From Lachnospiraceae bacterium UBA938 (GTDB lineage: Bacteria; Bacillota; Clostridia; Lachnospirales; Lachnospiraceae), in the NCBI GenBank assembly GCA_002293475.1, contig DBDG01000035.1, positions 1 through 38,398 on the forward strand: a stretch of DNA of 38,398 bases, in the 5' to 3' direction. Shown here piece by piece: positions 22,155 through 30,321 of this stretch; position 1 is the stretch's first letter, and the number at the start of each line of letters is the position of its first letter. The notes under the pieces were generated by a model. That model was not told where the DNA came from, searched no databases, and saw nothing but the letters and a program-made list of their open reading frames with translations. A program made the translations under genes and the position numbers.

Positions 22155-24431
22155 TCATCCCATTTCACTCATATAGAGCTGAATCCGGTTCTCCACTACA
22201 TCGGCCACCTCTTCAGCGGATTTATCGCCGCTAAAATATGTCTGCGCCTCTTCGGATATGATTGCGGCAATCTGGCTGTCCTGATCCTGCATCTTTTCCA
22301 CGTTATCAATCAGGCTGATCACGGCCTGCACATCTGCTTCTGTCGCTGCATATATTTCCAGCATCTGATCACCTAGCGGTGCCTGAATCGGCGCTTCCTG
22401 CTGATTGCCGTTTTCATCGGTAACATAGTTTGCCTCCTTGGCCTGTTCAAGCCGCTTGACCAGACTTTCTTTTCGGATCGGCAGTCCCATGACCAGAGAC
22501 GGGCTATCCTGATACTCTTCTGTCAGCATGCTGCTGATAAACCGCCAGGCTGCCTCTTTATCGGAGCACTGGCTGCTGAGTGCCATCAGCGATACCGAAC
22601 CGGCCAAGGAACCGCTGCCGTTTTCGCTCGGATATCCCACATACGTAACCGGCTCACCAAAAAGACTGTTATAAACCTGATGGACTGACATATTCATCAG
22701 CGCCGTGTCAAATAACTGGATATCCCCTTCACGGAGCCCGTTGACTAGGATACTTATATCAGTGGGATCAAACTGGTCGTCATCTTGAAAGCGGTTGGCA
22801 AATTCCAAGATCTTTAAAAAGGTTCCCCGGTTAAATCCCTTTTCACTGTCATCCCAGTTTATCATAATATCATTATTGGCTATCAGGCAGAAATTAAGTA
22901 CCCCTGATTTAGATGTATTGTAGAATACCCTGCTGTCATCACCGATACGGTCAACCATTGCTATCATTTCATCCAGATTCCAAGAATCTTCCGTCCCGAC
23001 AACGGAAGTACGTCCCATCACGCTATAGAGCATAAAAGTAACTGGCATACCATAAAGTTTCCCGTCCGTTTCAAAGGCGCTCAGAATGTTTGCCTGCAAA
23101 TCGGCTTGATCTACCGACGCATCGTTTTCCAAGAACGGATACATATCCTCCAGCACGCCTTTGCTGGCATACATGCTCAGTGAATATCCGGCCGGTAGTG
23201 CCATGATATCCGGGCCGTTGCCGCTCACGATGTCCGCGTTCATCTGCTCAAGTCCGCCTACCAGATCGTCTACTCCGTATTCGATGATCTCAATCCGGTA
23301 ATCAGGATCGGTGCTGTTAAACTTAACGATAGCTTCTCTTACCGCTGCGTCAATCAGCAAGGAAATCCCGCCAAACGTCAAGGTTTCTTTGCTTTCCTGA
23401 ACCGCATCTCCCTCCCGGCGTGGCCGGACCACCTTAAGGGAAGCCTTCATCGACCCATCTTCTAAAAGGCTCCGGCCAAGCCATAAGAGCCGGCCGTCGG
23501 CTAGTGACTGGAACAGCCCATAATAATCGGTTGCCACATCTATATCTGACCATTTAAAGAGTTCGGTCATGGTCTTTTCCTCGATATGATAGGAATAGAC
23601 GCTGCTGGTCGTAGCCATCAGCAGACTTCCCTGGGCACCGGTGCTGATACCTAACAGGATTTCAGTTACCGAAATGTCATGTATGGCGCCCATGGCCTTC
23701 GCCTGACTGTCGATTTCCGCCATGCCCATCAGGCTTTCCCCACCTGTGGAATACCATACGGCATATACCTTGCCGTCAGCATCCCGACACATGTACATGA
23801 TCATGCCCTCAACCTGTGCTTCATACAGAAGCTTCCCCTCCGGATCCAGAACATAGACCTTATCACCCATGCTGAGGTAAATATTCCCGCTGCCATCAAC
23901 CTCAAAATCAGTCGGAATCTGCTGGTTATTTTCGTTATAAAAGTCAATCAGCGAAACGGAGCCGGCCTCATTGCCCGCTTCATCAAGCTTGATCCACAGC
24001 AGCTCAGTCAGCGTGGCATTGGCGTTCTCATCCGTCTTAATCGCCATAGCATGCAGCTTGCCCGTCTCGTCCGCTGTCAATAAGCTGACGGACTGGCCTT
24101 CGGCTAAGTTTAGCGGGACAGCTGCCGCCTCACCCTGTTCGCTTCCCATATCCATACGGTATAAGGTCTGCTGGGAACTGTCGGCGTCGGATACGTCCTG
24201 GTTCAGGTAGAATAGCGTATTCTGATATGTGGTTATACCAATTATGTTGTCTTGAGAAAGGGGATAGTCTTCAGCAATATAAGAAGCTGCCGCTTCCGTA
24301 CCCGTCGATACTCTGCCGCCTTCTGCCGGTTCCTCACCTGAGCCACAGCCGACCGCCGTAAGGCTCAGCAGCACGGTTAAGAGAAGCCCGGCTACGGTTC
24401 TATTACCACGTGTCTTGGTTAATTTAGTCAT
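22155..24431 (-). CDS. Lipoprotein: propeller-like N-terminal part fused to a family-1 solute-binding domain
   Basis: The protein has 758 residues; ATG follows AAGGAGG. The lipobox LTAVGC gives Cys29. Residues about 45-340 form blade-like repeats (YRMDMGSEQG, YLSMGDKVYVLDPEGKLLYE, DGKVYAVWYS, DGRLLWLGRS) similar to a beta-propeller. Residues about 350-758 look like an ABC-type extracellular solute-binding protein: AAVREAIVKFNSTDPDYRIEI, GNGPDIMALP, GVLEDMYPFL, DGKLYGMPVTF and a C-terminal EAAWRFISSML. It is anchored outside the cell. No permease or ATPase gene is adjacent, so either the transporter is elsewhere or it is a sensor. The promoter at 24480-24507 is inside a nested palindrome. The sugar genes to its right make an oligosaccharide ligand possible. 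Confidence 0.86.
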   Translation of the reverse strand: MTKLTKTRGNRTVAGLLLTVLLSLTAVGCGSGEEPAEGGRVSTGTEAAASYIAEDYPLSQDNIIGITTYQNTLFYLNQDVSDADSSQQTLYRMDMGSEQGEAAAVPLNLAEGQSVSLLTADETGKLHAMAIKTDENANATLTELLWIKLDEAGNEAGSVSLIDFYNENNQQIPTDFEVDGSGNIYLSMGDKVYVLDPEGKLLYEAQVEGMIMYMCRDADGKVYAVWYSTGGESLMGMAEIDSQAKAMGAIHDISVTEILLGISTGAQGSLLMATTSSVYSYHIEEKTMTELFKWSDIDVATDYYGLFQSLADGRLLWLGRSLLEDGSMKASLKVVRPRREGDAVQESKETLTFGGISLLIDAAVREAIVKFNSTDPDYRIEIIEYGVDDLVGGLEQMNADIVSGNGPDIMALPAGYSLSMYASKGVLEDMYPFLENDASVDQADLQANILSAFETDGKLYGMPVTFMLYSVMGRTSVVGTEDSWNLDEMIAMVDRIGDDSRVFYNTSKSGVLNFCLIANNDIMINWDDSEKGFNRGTFLKILEFANRFQDDDQFDPTDISILVNGLREGDIQLFDTALMNMSVHQVYNSLFGEPVTYVGYPSENGSGSLAGSVSLMALSSQCSDKEAAWRFISSMLTEEYQDSPSLVMGLPIRKESLVKRLEQAKEANYVTDENGNQQEAPIQAPLGDQMLEIYAATEADVQAVISLIDNVEKMQDQDSQIAAIISEEAQTYFSGDKSAEEVADVVENRIQLYMSEMG

Positions 24432-24460
24432 GAATTAATTCCTCCTTTTGTCAATATGTA

Positions 24461-24502
24461 AAAACACCTATATTGTATAATTATACACAACATAGGTGTT
24501 TT
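24461..24502. promoter_or_regulatory. Nested palindrome operator before the lipoprotein gene
   Basis: AAAACACCTAT (24461-24471) pairs exactly with 24492-24502, and GTATAATTATAC (24475-24486) is an inner perfect palindrome. The -10 box lies in the centre, so a regulator dimer bound here would block transcription. Confidence 0.75.
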
Positions 24503-24507
24503 GTAAA
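24480..24507 (-). promoter_or_regulatory. Promoter of the lipoprotein gene
   Basis: On the minus strand TTTACA (24502-24507), a 16-bp spacer and TATAAT (24480-24485) overlap the nested palindrome, about 50 bp before the start codon. Confidence 0.68.
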
Positions 24508-24552
24508 ACTTTTTAATATTAAAAATATATAAACCTGTTAATTACTACTGCT

Positions 24553-25968
24553 TTAAAGCCCCAGAAACTCCTCATAAGCCTTGCTGACTGCCGCCGCATC
24601 CTGCGGATTGGACATCTCGCAGAAGATCCGCAGCAGCGGTTCCGTACCAGAGAACCGGGCCACTACCCAGCCGCCGTTCCGGAAATAGACCTTGCTGCCA
24701 TCCAGATAGGAAACCTTCTCGACTTCAAAAGGCAGATCAGGAAGCTTCTGCTCCGCCATCAAAGTATGCTGAATCTTTTCTTTTACCTCCGCGGTAAACT
24801 TATAATCGCGCTCTTCCATGAAGATGGCACCGTACTCAGCTTCGATATCCCGGTAAATCTGCGATATTTTCTTGCCGGTTACGGCAATCATTTCTACCAG
24901 CAGCGCGGCGGCATATACACCATCCTTGCCTTTGATATGGCCTCTGACCGTCAGGCCGCCGGAGGATTCTCCGCCCAGGACGGCGTCCTGCTTGGTGATC
25001 ATCGCCGAGATATGTTTGAAACCGACAGGAACTTCGTAGCATTTTTCCCCGAAACTCTCTGCTACTCGGTCCAACTGATGGGTAGTGGCGATATTACGTA
25101 CCACCGGCCCCGTCCATCCTTTGTACTTGACCAGATAATAATATAGCAGCACCAAGATGTCGTTAGGATGCAGAAAACGACCGGTATCGTCGATAACACC
25201 GATTCGGTCGGCATCTCCGTCAGTTGCCAGCCCGATGTCACAACGGTAATCCACCACCGCATTCTGCAGCGCCCGCAGGGTCGCCGCCGAAGGGGAAGGC
25301 AGCTTTCCGCCGAACAGCGTGTCATGACGGTCATTGATGGTCACGATCTCACAGCGTGCCGTATGTAGGATGGTTGCCAAGGAAGTCTCACTGACCCCAT
25401 ACATCGGATCCAGAGCGACCTTCAGGCCGGCTTCTTTGATCTTGTCCATATTGACAGCATCAATAATGTTATCCAGATATTCATTGAGCGGATAGATTTC
25501 CCGGATCATCCCTTTTTCGATTGCCCGGAAATATTCCATTTCTTTTACGTCTTCGTTAGTTACTTCACTGATATATTTCTCAATATCGGCGGTCTGTTCC
25601 TCATCGGCATCCCGGCCGCCGGCGGTAAATACCTTGATACCGTTGTAGATAGCCGGATTGTGGCTGGCCGTGACCATCATACCATAAGCCAGCTCATGGC
25701 GCATCACATAAAACATGACCAGCGGGGTAGGTGAGGATTTATTAATCAGTTCGGTCACGATACCTTCCGCCGCAAATACCATGGCAGCCCACTGCATCGC
25801 TTCCTTGGCCAGAAAACGGCGATCATAACCGAGCACGACGGGTTTGCCAGCAACTCCTTCCGCATGCATCTTGTTACTTAGAGCTTTAGCCAGCAGCTGG
25901 ATATTCGCTTTGGTAAACTCATCGCCGATCACTGCCCGCCAGCCGCCTGTTCCAAATTTAATTGCCAT
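24553..25968 (-). CDS. Phosphohexomutase (phosphoglucomutase/phosphomannomutase family)
   Basis: The protein has 471 residues from ATG 25968, which is 7 bp from GGAGG; an ATG two codons earlier is only 2 bp from it. The phosphoserine loop is TASHNP (Ser about 102), the metal loop ATDGDADRIG, the sugar loop GGESSGG and the phosphate-binding loop RFSGTEPLLR: a complete active site. It interconverts hexose-1- and 6-phosphates. The GH94 gene 101 bp upstream yields a hexose- or GlcNAc-1-phosphate, so this enzyme would bring the product to the 6-phosphate for glycolysis. Whether it prefers Glc, Man or GlcNAc cannot be read from the sequence. Confidence 0.94.
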   Translation of the reverse strand: MAIKFGTGGWRAVIGDEFTKANIQLLAKALSNKMHAEGVAGKPVVLGYDRRFLAKEAMQWAAMVFAAEGIVTELINKSSPTPLVMFYVMRHELAYGMMVTASHNPAIYNGIKVFTAGGRDADEEQTADIEKYISEVTNEDVKEMEYFRAIEKGMIREIYPLNEYLDNIIDAVNMDKIKEAGLKVALDPMYGVSETSLATILHTARCEIVTINDRHDTLFGGKLPSPSAATLRALQNAVVDYRCDIGLATDGDADRIGVIDDTGRFLHPNDILVLLYYYLVKYKGWTGPVVRNIATTHQLDRVAESFGEKCYEVPVGFKHISAMITKQDAVLGGESSGGLTVRGHIKGKDGVYAAALLVEMIAVTGKKISQIYRDIEAEYGAIFMEERDYKFTAEVKEKIQHTLMAEQKLPDLPFEVEKVSYLDGSKVYFRNGGWVVARFSGTEPLLRIFCEMSNPQDAAAVSKAYEEFLGL

Positions 25969-25980
25969 TTTCATTCCTCC

Positions 25981-26028
25981 GTATATTTAATATTATGTAT
26001 ATTTAATATTATGTATATTTAATATTAT
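25981..26028 (-). repeat. Three tandem copies of a 16-bp repeat in the mutase leader
   Basis: GTATATTTAATATTAT (plus strand) occurs three times in perfect tandem, ending 12 bp before the mutase start. Each copy brings a TAATAT box on the minus strand. Confidence 0.95.
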
Positions 26029-26034
26029 GTTCAA
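26006..26034 (-). promoter_or_regulatory. Promoter of the phosphohexomutase gene inside the tandem repeat
   Basis: On the minus strand TTGAAC (26029-26034) just outside the repeat and TAATAT (26006-26011) in the middle copy are 17 bp apart. Loss or gain of a 16-bp copy would leave this pair intact but change the leader length. Confidence 0.6.
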
Positions 26035-26069
26035 GCAGCGCTTCCGTAGCAGGATGGCCTTCGGCTGCC

Positions 26070-28460
26070 TTAGCCCATGACGATCCTGACCTGATGCTCT
26101 GAACCTGCTGCCTGAACCGGTATACTGTCAGTTCTGCTGCCGTCCAAGTAAATTTCTTTTACTCCCTTCATCACGCCGTCGGGATTTTCCACCTGGATGT
26201 CGAACTTAGCACCGCGCCATTCCCTGACCGCCGAAAAGCCTTTCCAGTCCGCCGGGACACAGGGGTCGATTGCCAGCGTGTCAAAACCGGGACGGATCCC
26301 GATCATATATCTGGTGGCACTGAAGTAGGACCATCCGCCCGATCCGGTCATAAAGGGATGTCTTGCCCGGCCATAGGCACTGTGTTCCTTGCCCATGATA
26401 AACTGGCAGTATGAATAAGGCTCCGCCTCTCTGATCTCAATCTTGTCATTCTGATAATAAGGACAGAGGGCATCATAGAACTTCATCGCCCGGTCACCTC
26501 TTCCCAGCAGGCACTCTGCGGCCCAAGCCCAAGGATTGGGATGGGAAAATACCGCGCCGTTTTCTTTGACTCCGGGATAGACCCTGGCAATGAAACCGAT
26601 ATCATCATCAGGAGACCGGTAGGACGGGGCATTGAGCATGATGCCGTAAGGTGTATATAAGTACTTGTCCACGCTGTCCATCGCCTGAACCGCCCGGTCG
26701 TAAGGAGCGGCGCCGGAAAGTACGGCCCAAGTATTGGATTCCAGATGGATCTTGCCTTCTTTATCGGTATTGACGCCAATTTTCTTGCCGTTCTTGGTGA
26801 TTCCGCGGATATACCATTCGCCGTCCCAAAGCTGCGTTTCACAGACAGCCTTTACTTTTTCGCCCATTGCTGTGTATTTTTCCACATCGGCAGCCTGACC
26901 CAGATATCCGGCCAGCTCCAGGAAATTCTGGATCGCCCAGTAGTGGAGGAAGGACACCATGGCGCTTTCGCCGCCGCCTAGGTTGAGACAGTCGTTCCAG
27001 TCTGCCCGGAGACCTTTGCAGATGCCTGTTTCGCCGACCTGCTCGGCGGAAAAGTCAAGGATCCTAGTCATATGTTCATAGACGCTGCCGGCTCCGCCGT
27101 CCGCATAAGGCACCACCTTCCAGACAAAGTCGATATTGCCGGTTTCTTTGATAAACTCCACGATGGAGGGAATCAGCCAGAGTGCGTCGTCGGAACAGGC
27201 ATCCTCTAAGCCATGGACATAACTGGAGTCCATGCTCGGTATGACGGTAGGCGATTTAAATGGCTTTTTATCATCATCCTTTTCTTCAAACCATGCCGGA
27301 TCAAACAGATGCAAGCCATAACCTTTGGATACCAGCCCGTTTAACAGCTGTTCGATCCGCAGCCGGCATTTATCGGGATTGGAATGTGGAATCGTCATGG
27401 CATCCTGCGCCGTATCGCGGTAACCAAGGCCGGTCCGGCCGCCCAGCTCGATAAATGATGCAAAGCGGGAGAACATGACGTTAATCTCCGACTGGTACAG
27501 CGTCCAAGTATTGATAAGGGTATTCATCCCCTCATTGGGTGTGTCAATCTGTAATTTGTCGAATTTATTCTGCCAGAAACGGCGCAGTTCTTCATATGCG
27601 GCATCCACAGCCGCCAGATCACTGTATTTTGCCTTTGCTTTCAGGCCATCCTCACGGCGGCCTTCGCCTAGGATAAAAATCACGCGGGCTTCTTCGCCCG
27701 GCTTAAGCACCAGCTTCTTCATCAGCGTACCGCAGTGGTTACCGCCCAGCTCAGAAGAACCTGAGCACTGGCCTGTTTCAACCGCCAGCGGATTACTCTC
27801 GGTGCGGTAACTTCCCAAAAATGTATCTCTTAGGCAGTCATAGCCGTCCGGGGTAAAATTAGAAGCCATATATTGATAACCGAACTCTTCATAATAAAGA
27901 TCATATTCAATGATCCCCTGATCATAATTGGAACCGGCACAATACAGGCTCATCTGGTGATTCTGATTATCAATCAGGATATGATGGAAAGAGAATTCAC
28001 AGTAACTGAAAATACTTAAGTCCCTGACCTTATCCCCTTCATTTTTGATGGTCACATCCCAAAGCTCCAGGGCTTCCCCGATCGGTATCGTCATCCGCTG
28101 GGAAGCTTTCAAGCCGTCATACTCACATTCATAGACCGTATACGACATCCCGTGGCGGCAGCTATACTTGGCCTGATCCAGCGGTTTGCCCACCGGCTGC
28201 CAGGAAACACTGAAATAATCTGCCTTTTCATTGTCCCTTATGTACACATAATGCCCTGGCCTGTCCATCGGCACGCTGTTCCCGCGAAATCGGGTGACGC
28301 GGTGAAATTCCGGCGTCTTATGGAACATATAGCCGCCTGCCGTGTGATTCAGCACTGCACAGGTCTCCTCCACGCCCAGATAATTGGTCCACGACGTCGG
28401 CAGGTCAACCCGGTCAATCACATATTCTCTTTTTTTGTTGTCAAAATATCCGTATTGCAT
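26070..28460 (-). CDS. GH94 glycoside phosphorylase, N,N'-diacetylchitobiose phosphorylase-like
   Basis: The protein has 796 residues from ATG 28460 (MQYGYFDNKKREYVI) after GGGAGG; the longer frame to 28523 crosses the promoter. The N-terminal sandwich (GYFDNKKREYVI, WTNYLG, HTAGGYMFH, DRPGHYVYIRD) and the catalytic barrel (RADWNDCLNLGGGESAMVS, with the general-acid Asp in DWND; ESNTWAVLSG; CSDDALWL) are complete. Long stretches, such as SFHHILIDNQNHQMSLY and ASFIELGGRTGLGYRDTAQDA, resemble Vibrio chitobiose phosphorylase more than clostridial cellobiose phosphorylase. It would split a beta-linked disaccharide with phosphate into a sugar-1-phosphate and a free sugar in the cytoplasm. Cellobiose-type substrates are not excluded. 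Confidence 0.93.
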   Translation of the reverse strand: MQYGYFDNKKREYVIDRVDLPTSWTNYLGVEETCAVLNHTAGGYMFHKTPEFHRVTRFRGNSVPMDRPGHYVYIRDNEKADYFSVSWQPVGKPLDQAKYSCRHGMSYTVYECEYDGLKASQRMTIPIGEALELWDVTIKNEGDKVRDLSIFSYCEFSFHHILIDNQNHQMSLYCAGSNYDQGIIEYDLYYEEFGYQYMASNFTPDGYDCLRDTFLGSYRTESNPLAVETGQCSGSSELGGNHCGTLMKKLVLKPGEEARVIFILGEGRREDGLKAKAKYSDLAAVDAAYEELRRFWQNKFDKLQIDTPNEGMNTLINTWTLYQSEINVMFSRFASFIELGGRTGLGYRDTAQDAMTIPHSNPDKCRLRIEQLLNGLVSKGYGLHLFDPAWFEEKDDDKKPFKSPTVIPSMDSSYVHGLEDACSDDALWLIPSIVEFIKETGNIDFVWKVVPYADGGAGSVYEHMTRILDFSAEQVGETGICKGLRADWNDCLNLGGGESAMVSFLHYWAIQNFLELAGYLGQAADVEKYTAMGEKVKAVCETQLWDGEWYIRGITKNGKKIGVNTDKEGKIHLESNTWAVLSGAAPYDRAVQAMDSVDKYLYTPYGIMLNAPSYRSPDDDIGFIARVYPGVKENGAVFSHPNPWAWAAECLLGRGDRAMKFYDALCPYYQNDKIEIREAEPYSYCQFIMGKEHSAYGRARHPFMTGSGGWSYFSATRYMIGIRPGFDTLAIDPCVPADWKGFSAVREWRGAKFDIQVENPDGVMKGVKEIYLDGSRTDSIPVQAAGSEHQVRIVMG

Positions 28461-28506
28461 TTTCCTTTTCCTCCCAAGAAATAATGAAATCTCTGCTTCC
28501 ATTGTT

Positions 28507-28535
28507 AGTATAAGGTATATCAAAAACTATGACAA
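28507..28535 (-). promoter_or_regulatory. Promoter of the GH94 gene
   Basis: On the minus strand TTGTCA (28530-28535), a 17-bp spacer and TATACT (28507-28512) lie about 47 bp before the start. It supports the shorter GH94 start. Confidence 0.78.
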
Positions 28536-28606
28536 CAACATTTTTAGCAATATTTTTATTTTATTATTATTTAATTATTAAAAAATCTGTCAGTTATCTT
28601 TTCATC

Positions 28607-29917
28607 TTATTTCTCCATTTGCAGAAAATAAGCTCTATTGGCTTTTAATACACTTCCCCCGCCAAAATCAAACTTCTCGCCACTGATCATATCGACTGCC
28701 ATCCCGCACCCCGCGTCAAAGTGGGCTGTATAATCCTCATCGTCCATATTGACCGCTACCAGCACCCGCTCGCCGTCGGCCTGGCGCTCAAAGACGCACT
28801 GCATATTCGTCAGTACTACGGACCGGAAGCCGCCGTAATTCAGAGCCTTGGATGTTTTTTTGGCTGCGGCGAGCTTGGCAATATACCCGCTCAGCTCATT
28901 AAATACCGGTGCCGCAAAACAGGCGCGTAAGGCCGGGTCGCCCTCGCTTTTCATGGCCTTGTCTCCCCATTCGCTTCCATAGTAAACGCAGGGGATCCCC
29001 GGCATCCCGAAACACAGCGCGTAAACAAGCGGAAGATGCGCCATATTACTTAAGTTGCCAGCTATCCGGCTCACGTCATGGTTATCCACAAAGGACAGCA
29101 TATGCAGTCCCTTGTAAAGCGTCCAGTGCTCCGGCCCGAACTGGCGGTTAAGTGAATGGATTATTTCAAACATGTTCCGGCTGTTAAAGCTTGAGTAAAG
29201 ACCCTTATAACATTCATAGTTAGTAGCCGAATGAAGCATCTCATAATTGACCATCCGGCTATAGTCGCCGTGCAGCATCTCCCCAAGCAGAAAGAACTCC
29301 GGTTTCAGCCCTTCCGTAAAGCGCCTCAGTTCCTTTACAAAATCAAAGTCAAGGCAATAGGCCACATCTAGGCGCAGGCCGTCAATATCAAACTCTTCTG
29401 CCCAGAATCGGACAGACTCCAAGATATGGCTGACTACTTCCGGATTGCGCAGATTCAGCCTGACAAGGTCATAATGTCCTTCCCAGCCCTCGTACCACAG
29501 ACCGTCATTATAATGGGAGTTTCCCCCTAGATCAATGTGGAACCAGTTCAGGTAACGCGAATTCTCCCGGTTCCTTACCACGTCCTGAAACTGGTAAAAG
29601 CCCCGGCCGACGTGATTAAATACCCCGTCCAGCACGATGCGGATCCCTTCTTCATGCAAAAGGCGGCAAAGCTCGGCAAAGTCCTCGTTGGTTCCCAGAC
29701 GGCGGTCTACCGTCCGGAAATCCCTGGTGTTATAACCATGAGTATCTGACTCAAACAGCGGCGAAAAATATACCGCATTGGCACCCAGCTTCTTGATATG
29801 GGGAATCCAGCCGGCCACTTTCTTGATTCTCGGAGTTAATACGCCGTCGTTTTCAAAGGGCGCCCCACAAAAGCCCAAGGGATAGATCTGATAAAACACG
29901 CTTTCAAATGCCCACAT
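28607..29917 (-). CDS. GH13 alpha-amylase-family enzyme, cytoplasmic (maltodextrin glucosidase/neopullulanase-like)
   Basis: The protein has 436 residues from ATG 29917 (MWAFESVFYQIYP) after AGGAG; the longer frame to 30001 has no ribosome site. The four GH13 regions are present: DGVFNHVG, GLRLDVAY (nucleophile Asp), LGEMLHGD (acid Glu) and FVDNHDVSR. There is no signal peptide and no starch-binding or CBM34-like N-domain, so it acts on short alpha-glucans taken into the cell. It is short for the family and has a small C-terminal beta domain. A TTTTCA/TATACT promoter is 37-65 bp upstream. It lies upstream of GH94 and the mutase on the same strand, making a carbohydrate-degradation block. Confidence 0.93.
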   Translation of the reverse strand: MWAFESVFYQIYPLGFCGAPFENDGVLTPRIKKVAGWIPHIKKLGANAVYFSPLFESDTHGYNTRDFRTVDRRLGTNEDFAELCRLLHEEGIRIVLDGVFNHVGRGFYQFQDVVRNRENSRYLNWFHIDLGGNSHYNDGLWYEGWEGHYDLVRLNLRNPEVVSHILESVRFWAEEFDIDGLRLDVAYCLDFDFVKELRRFTEGLKPEFFLLGEMLHGDYSRMVNYEMLHSATNYECYKGLYSSFNSRNMFEIIHSLNRQFGPEHWTLYKGLHMLSFVDNHDVSRIAGNLSNMAHLPLVYALCFGMPGIPCVYYGSEWGDKAMKSEGDPALRACFAAPVFNELSGYIAKLAAAKKTSKALNYGGFRSVVLTNMQCVFERQADGERVLVAVNMDDEDYTAHFDAGCGMAVDMISGEKFDFGGGSVLKANRAYFLQMEK

Positions 29918-29953
29918 TTTATTCTCCTGTCCATATAAATTGAATTGGCTTTT

Positions 29954-29982
29954 AGTATAACACAGTCTGTTCCGGGTGAAAA
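29954..29982 (-). promoter_or_regulatory. Promoter of the GH13 gene
   Basis: On the minus strand TTTTCA (29977-29982), a 17-bp spacer and TATACT (29954-29959). The -35 box is weak. Confidence 0.55.
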
Positions 29983-30321
29983 CCGGTTTTTTAAACCGCA
30001 ATTTATCACGAGATTTATCAGGCAGGCGGCGTCAACATAACAATATTGACCCAGACAGTTTTTTGACAAAAAAACAAGCTTATCCTTGCATTTCATTTTT
30101 TGTCCAAACCACTTAAATTTAAAAGAAATCCCCCATTTCCACAAAGTTATCCACAACGACACTTGTGTCATTAACGATGACTTGGGTTGTTTTTTTAGCA
30201 AAAACTGATGTCATTCCCCCACTTCCGCCTTCATTTTTTTACTATTTGTGTGTTTACATAATTTTTACGCAATCTGTATATATTATGTAAACCTAACGGC
30301 CACGTCCGTTATCCACATACA
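29983..30321. other. AT-rich gap with two DnaA-box-like sites and an inverted repeat
   Basis: No gene is supported here. TTATCCACA, the consensus DnaA box, occurs at 30147-30155 and 30309-30317, both on the plus strand. GTTTACATAAT (30252-30262) pairs exactly with 30282-30292, and TAACGG/CCGTTA form a small stem near 30295-30312 that may serve as a weak terminator of the helicase gene. Confidence 0.6.

Noticed and set aside
30147..30317. Replication origin
   Set aside because: Only two DnaA boxes in one direction, no dnaA/dnaN genes and no AT-rich 13-mer cluster next to them.
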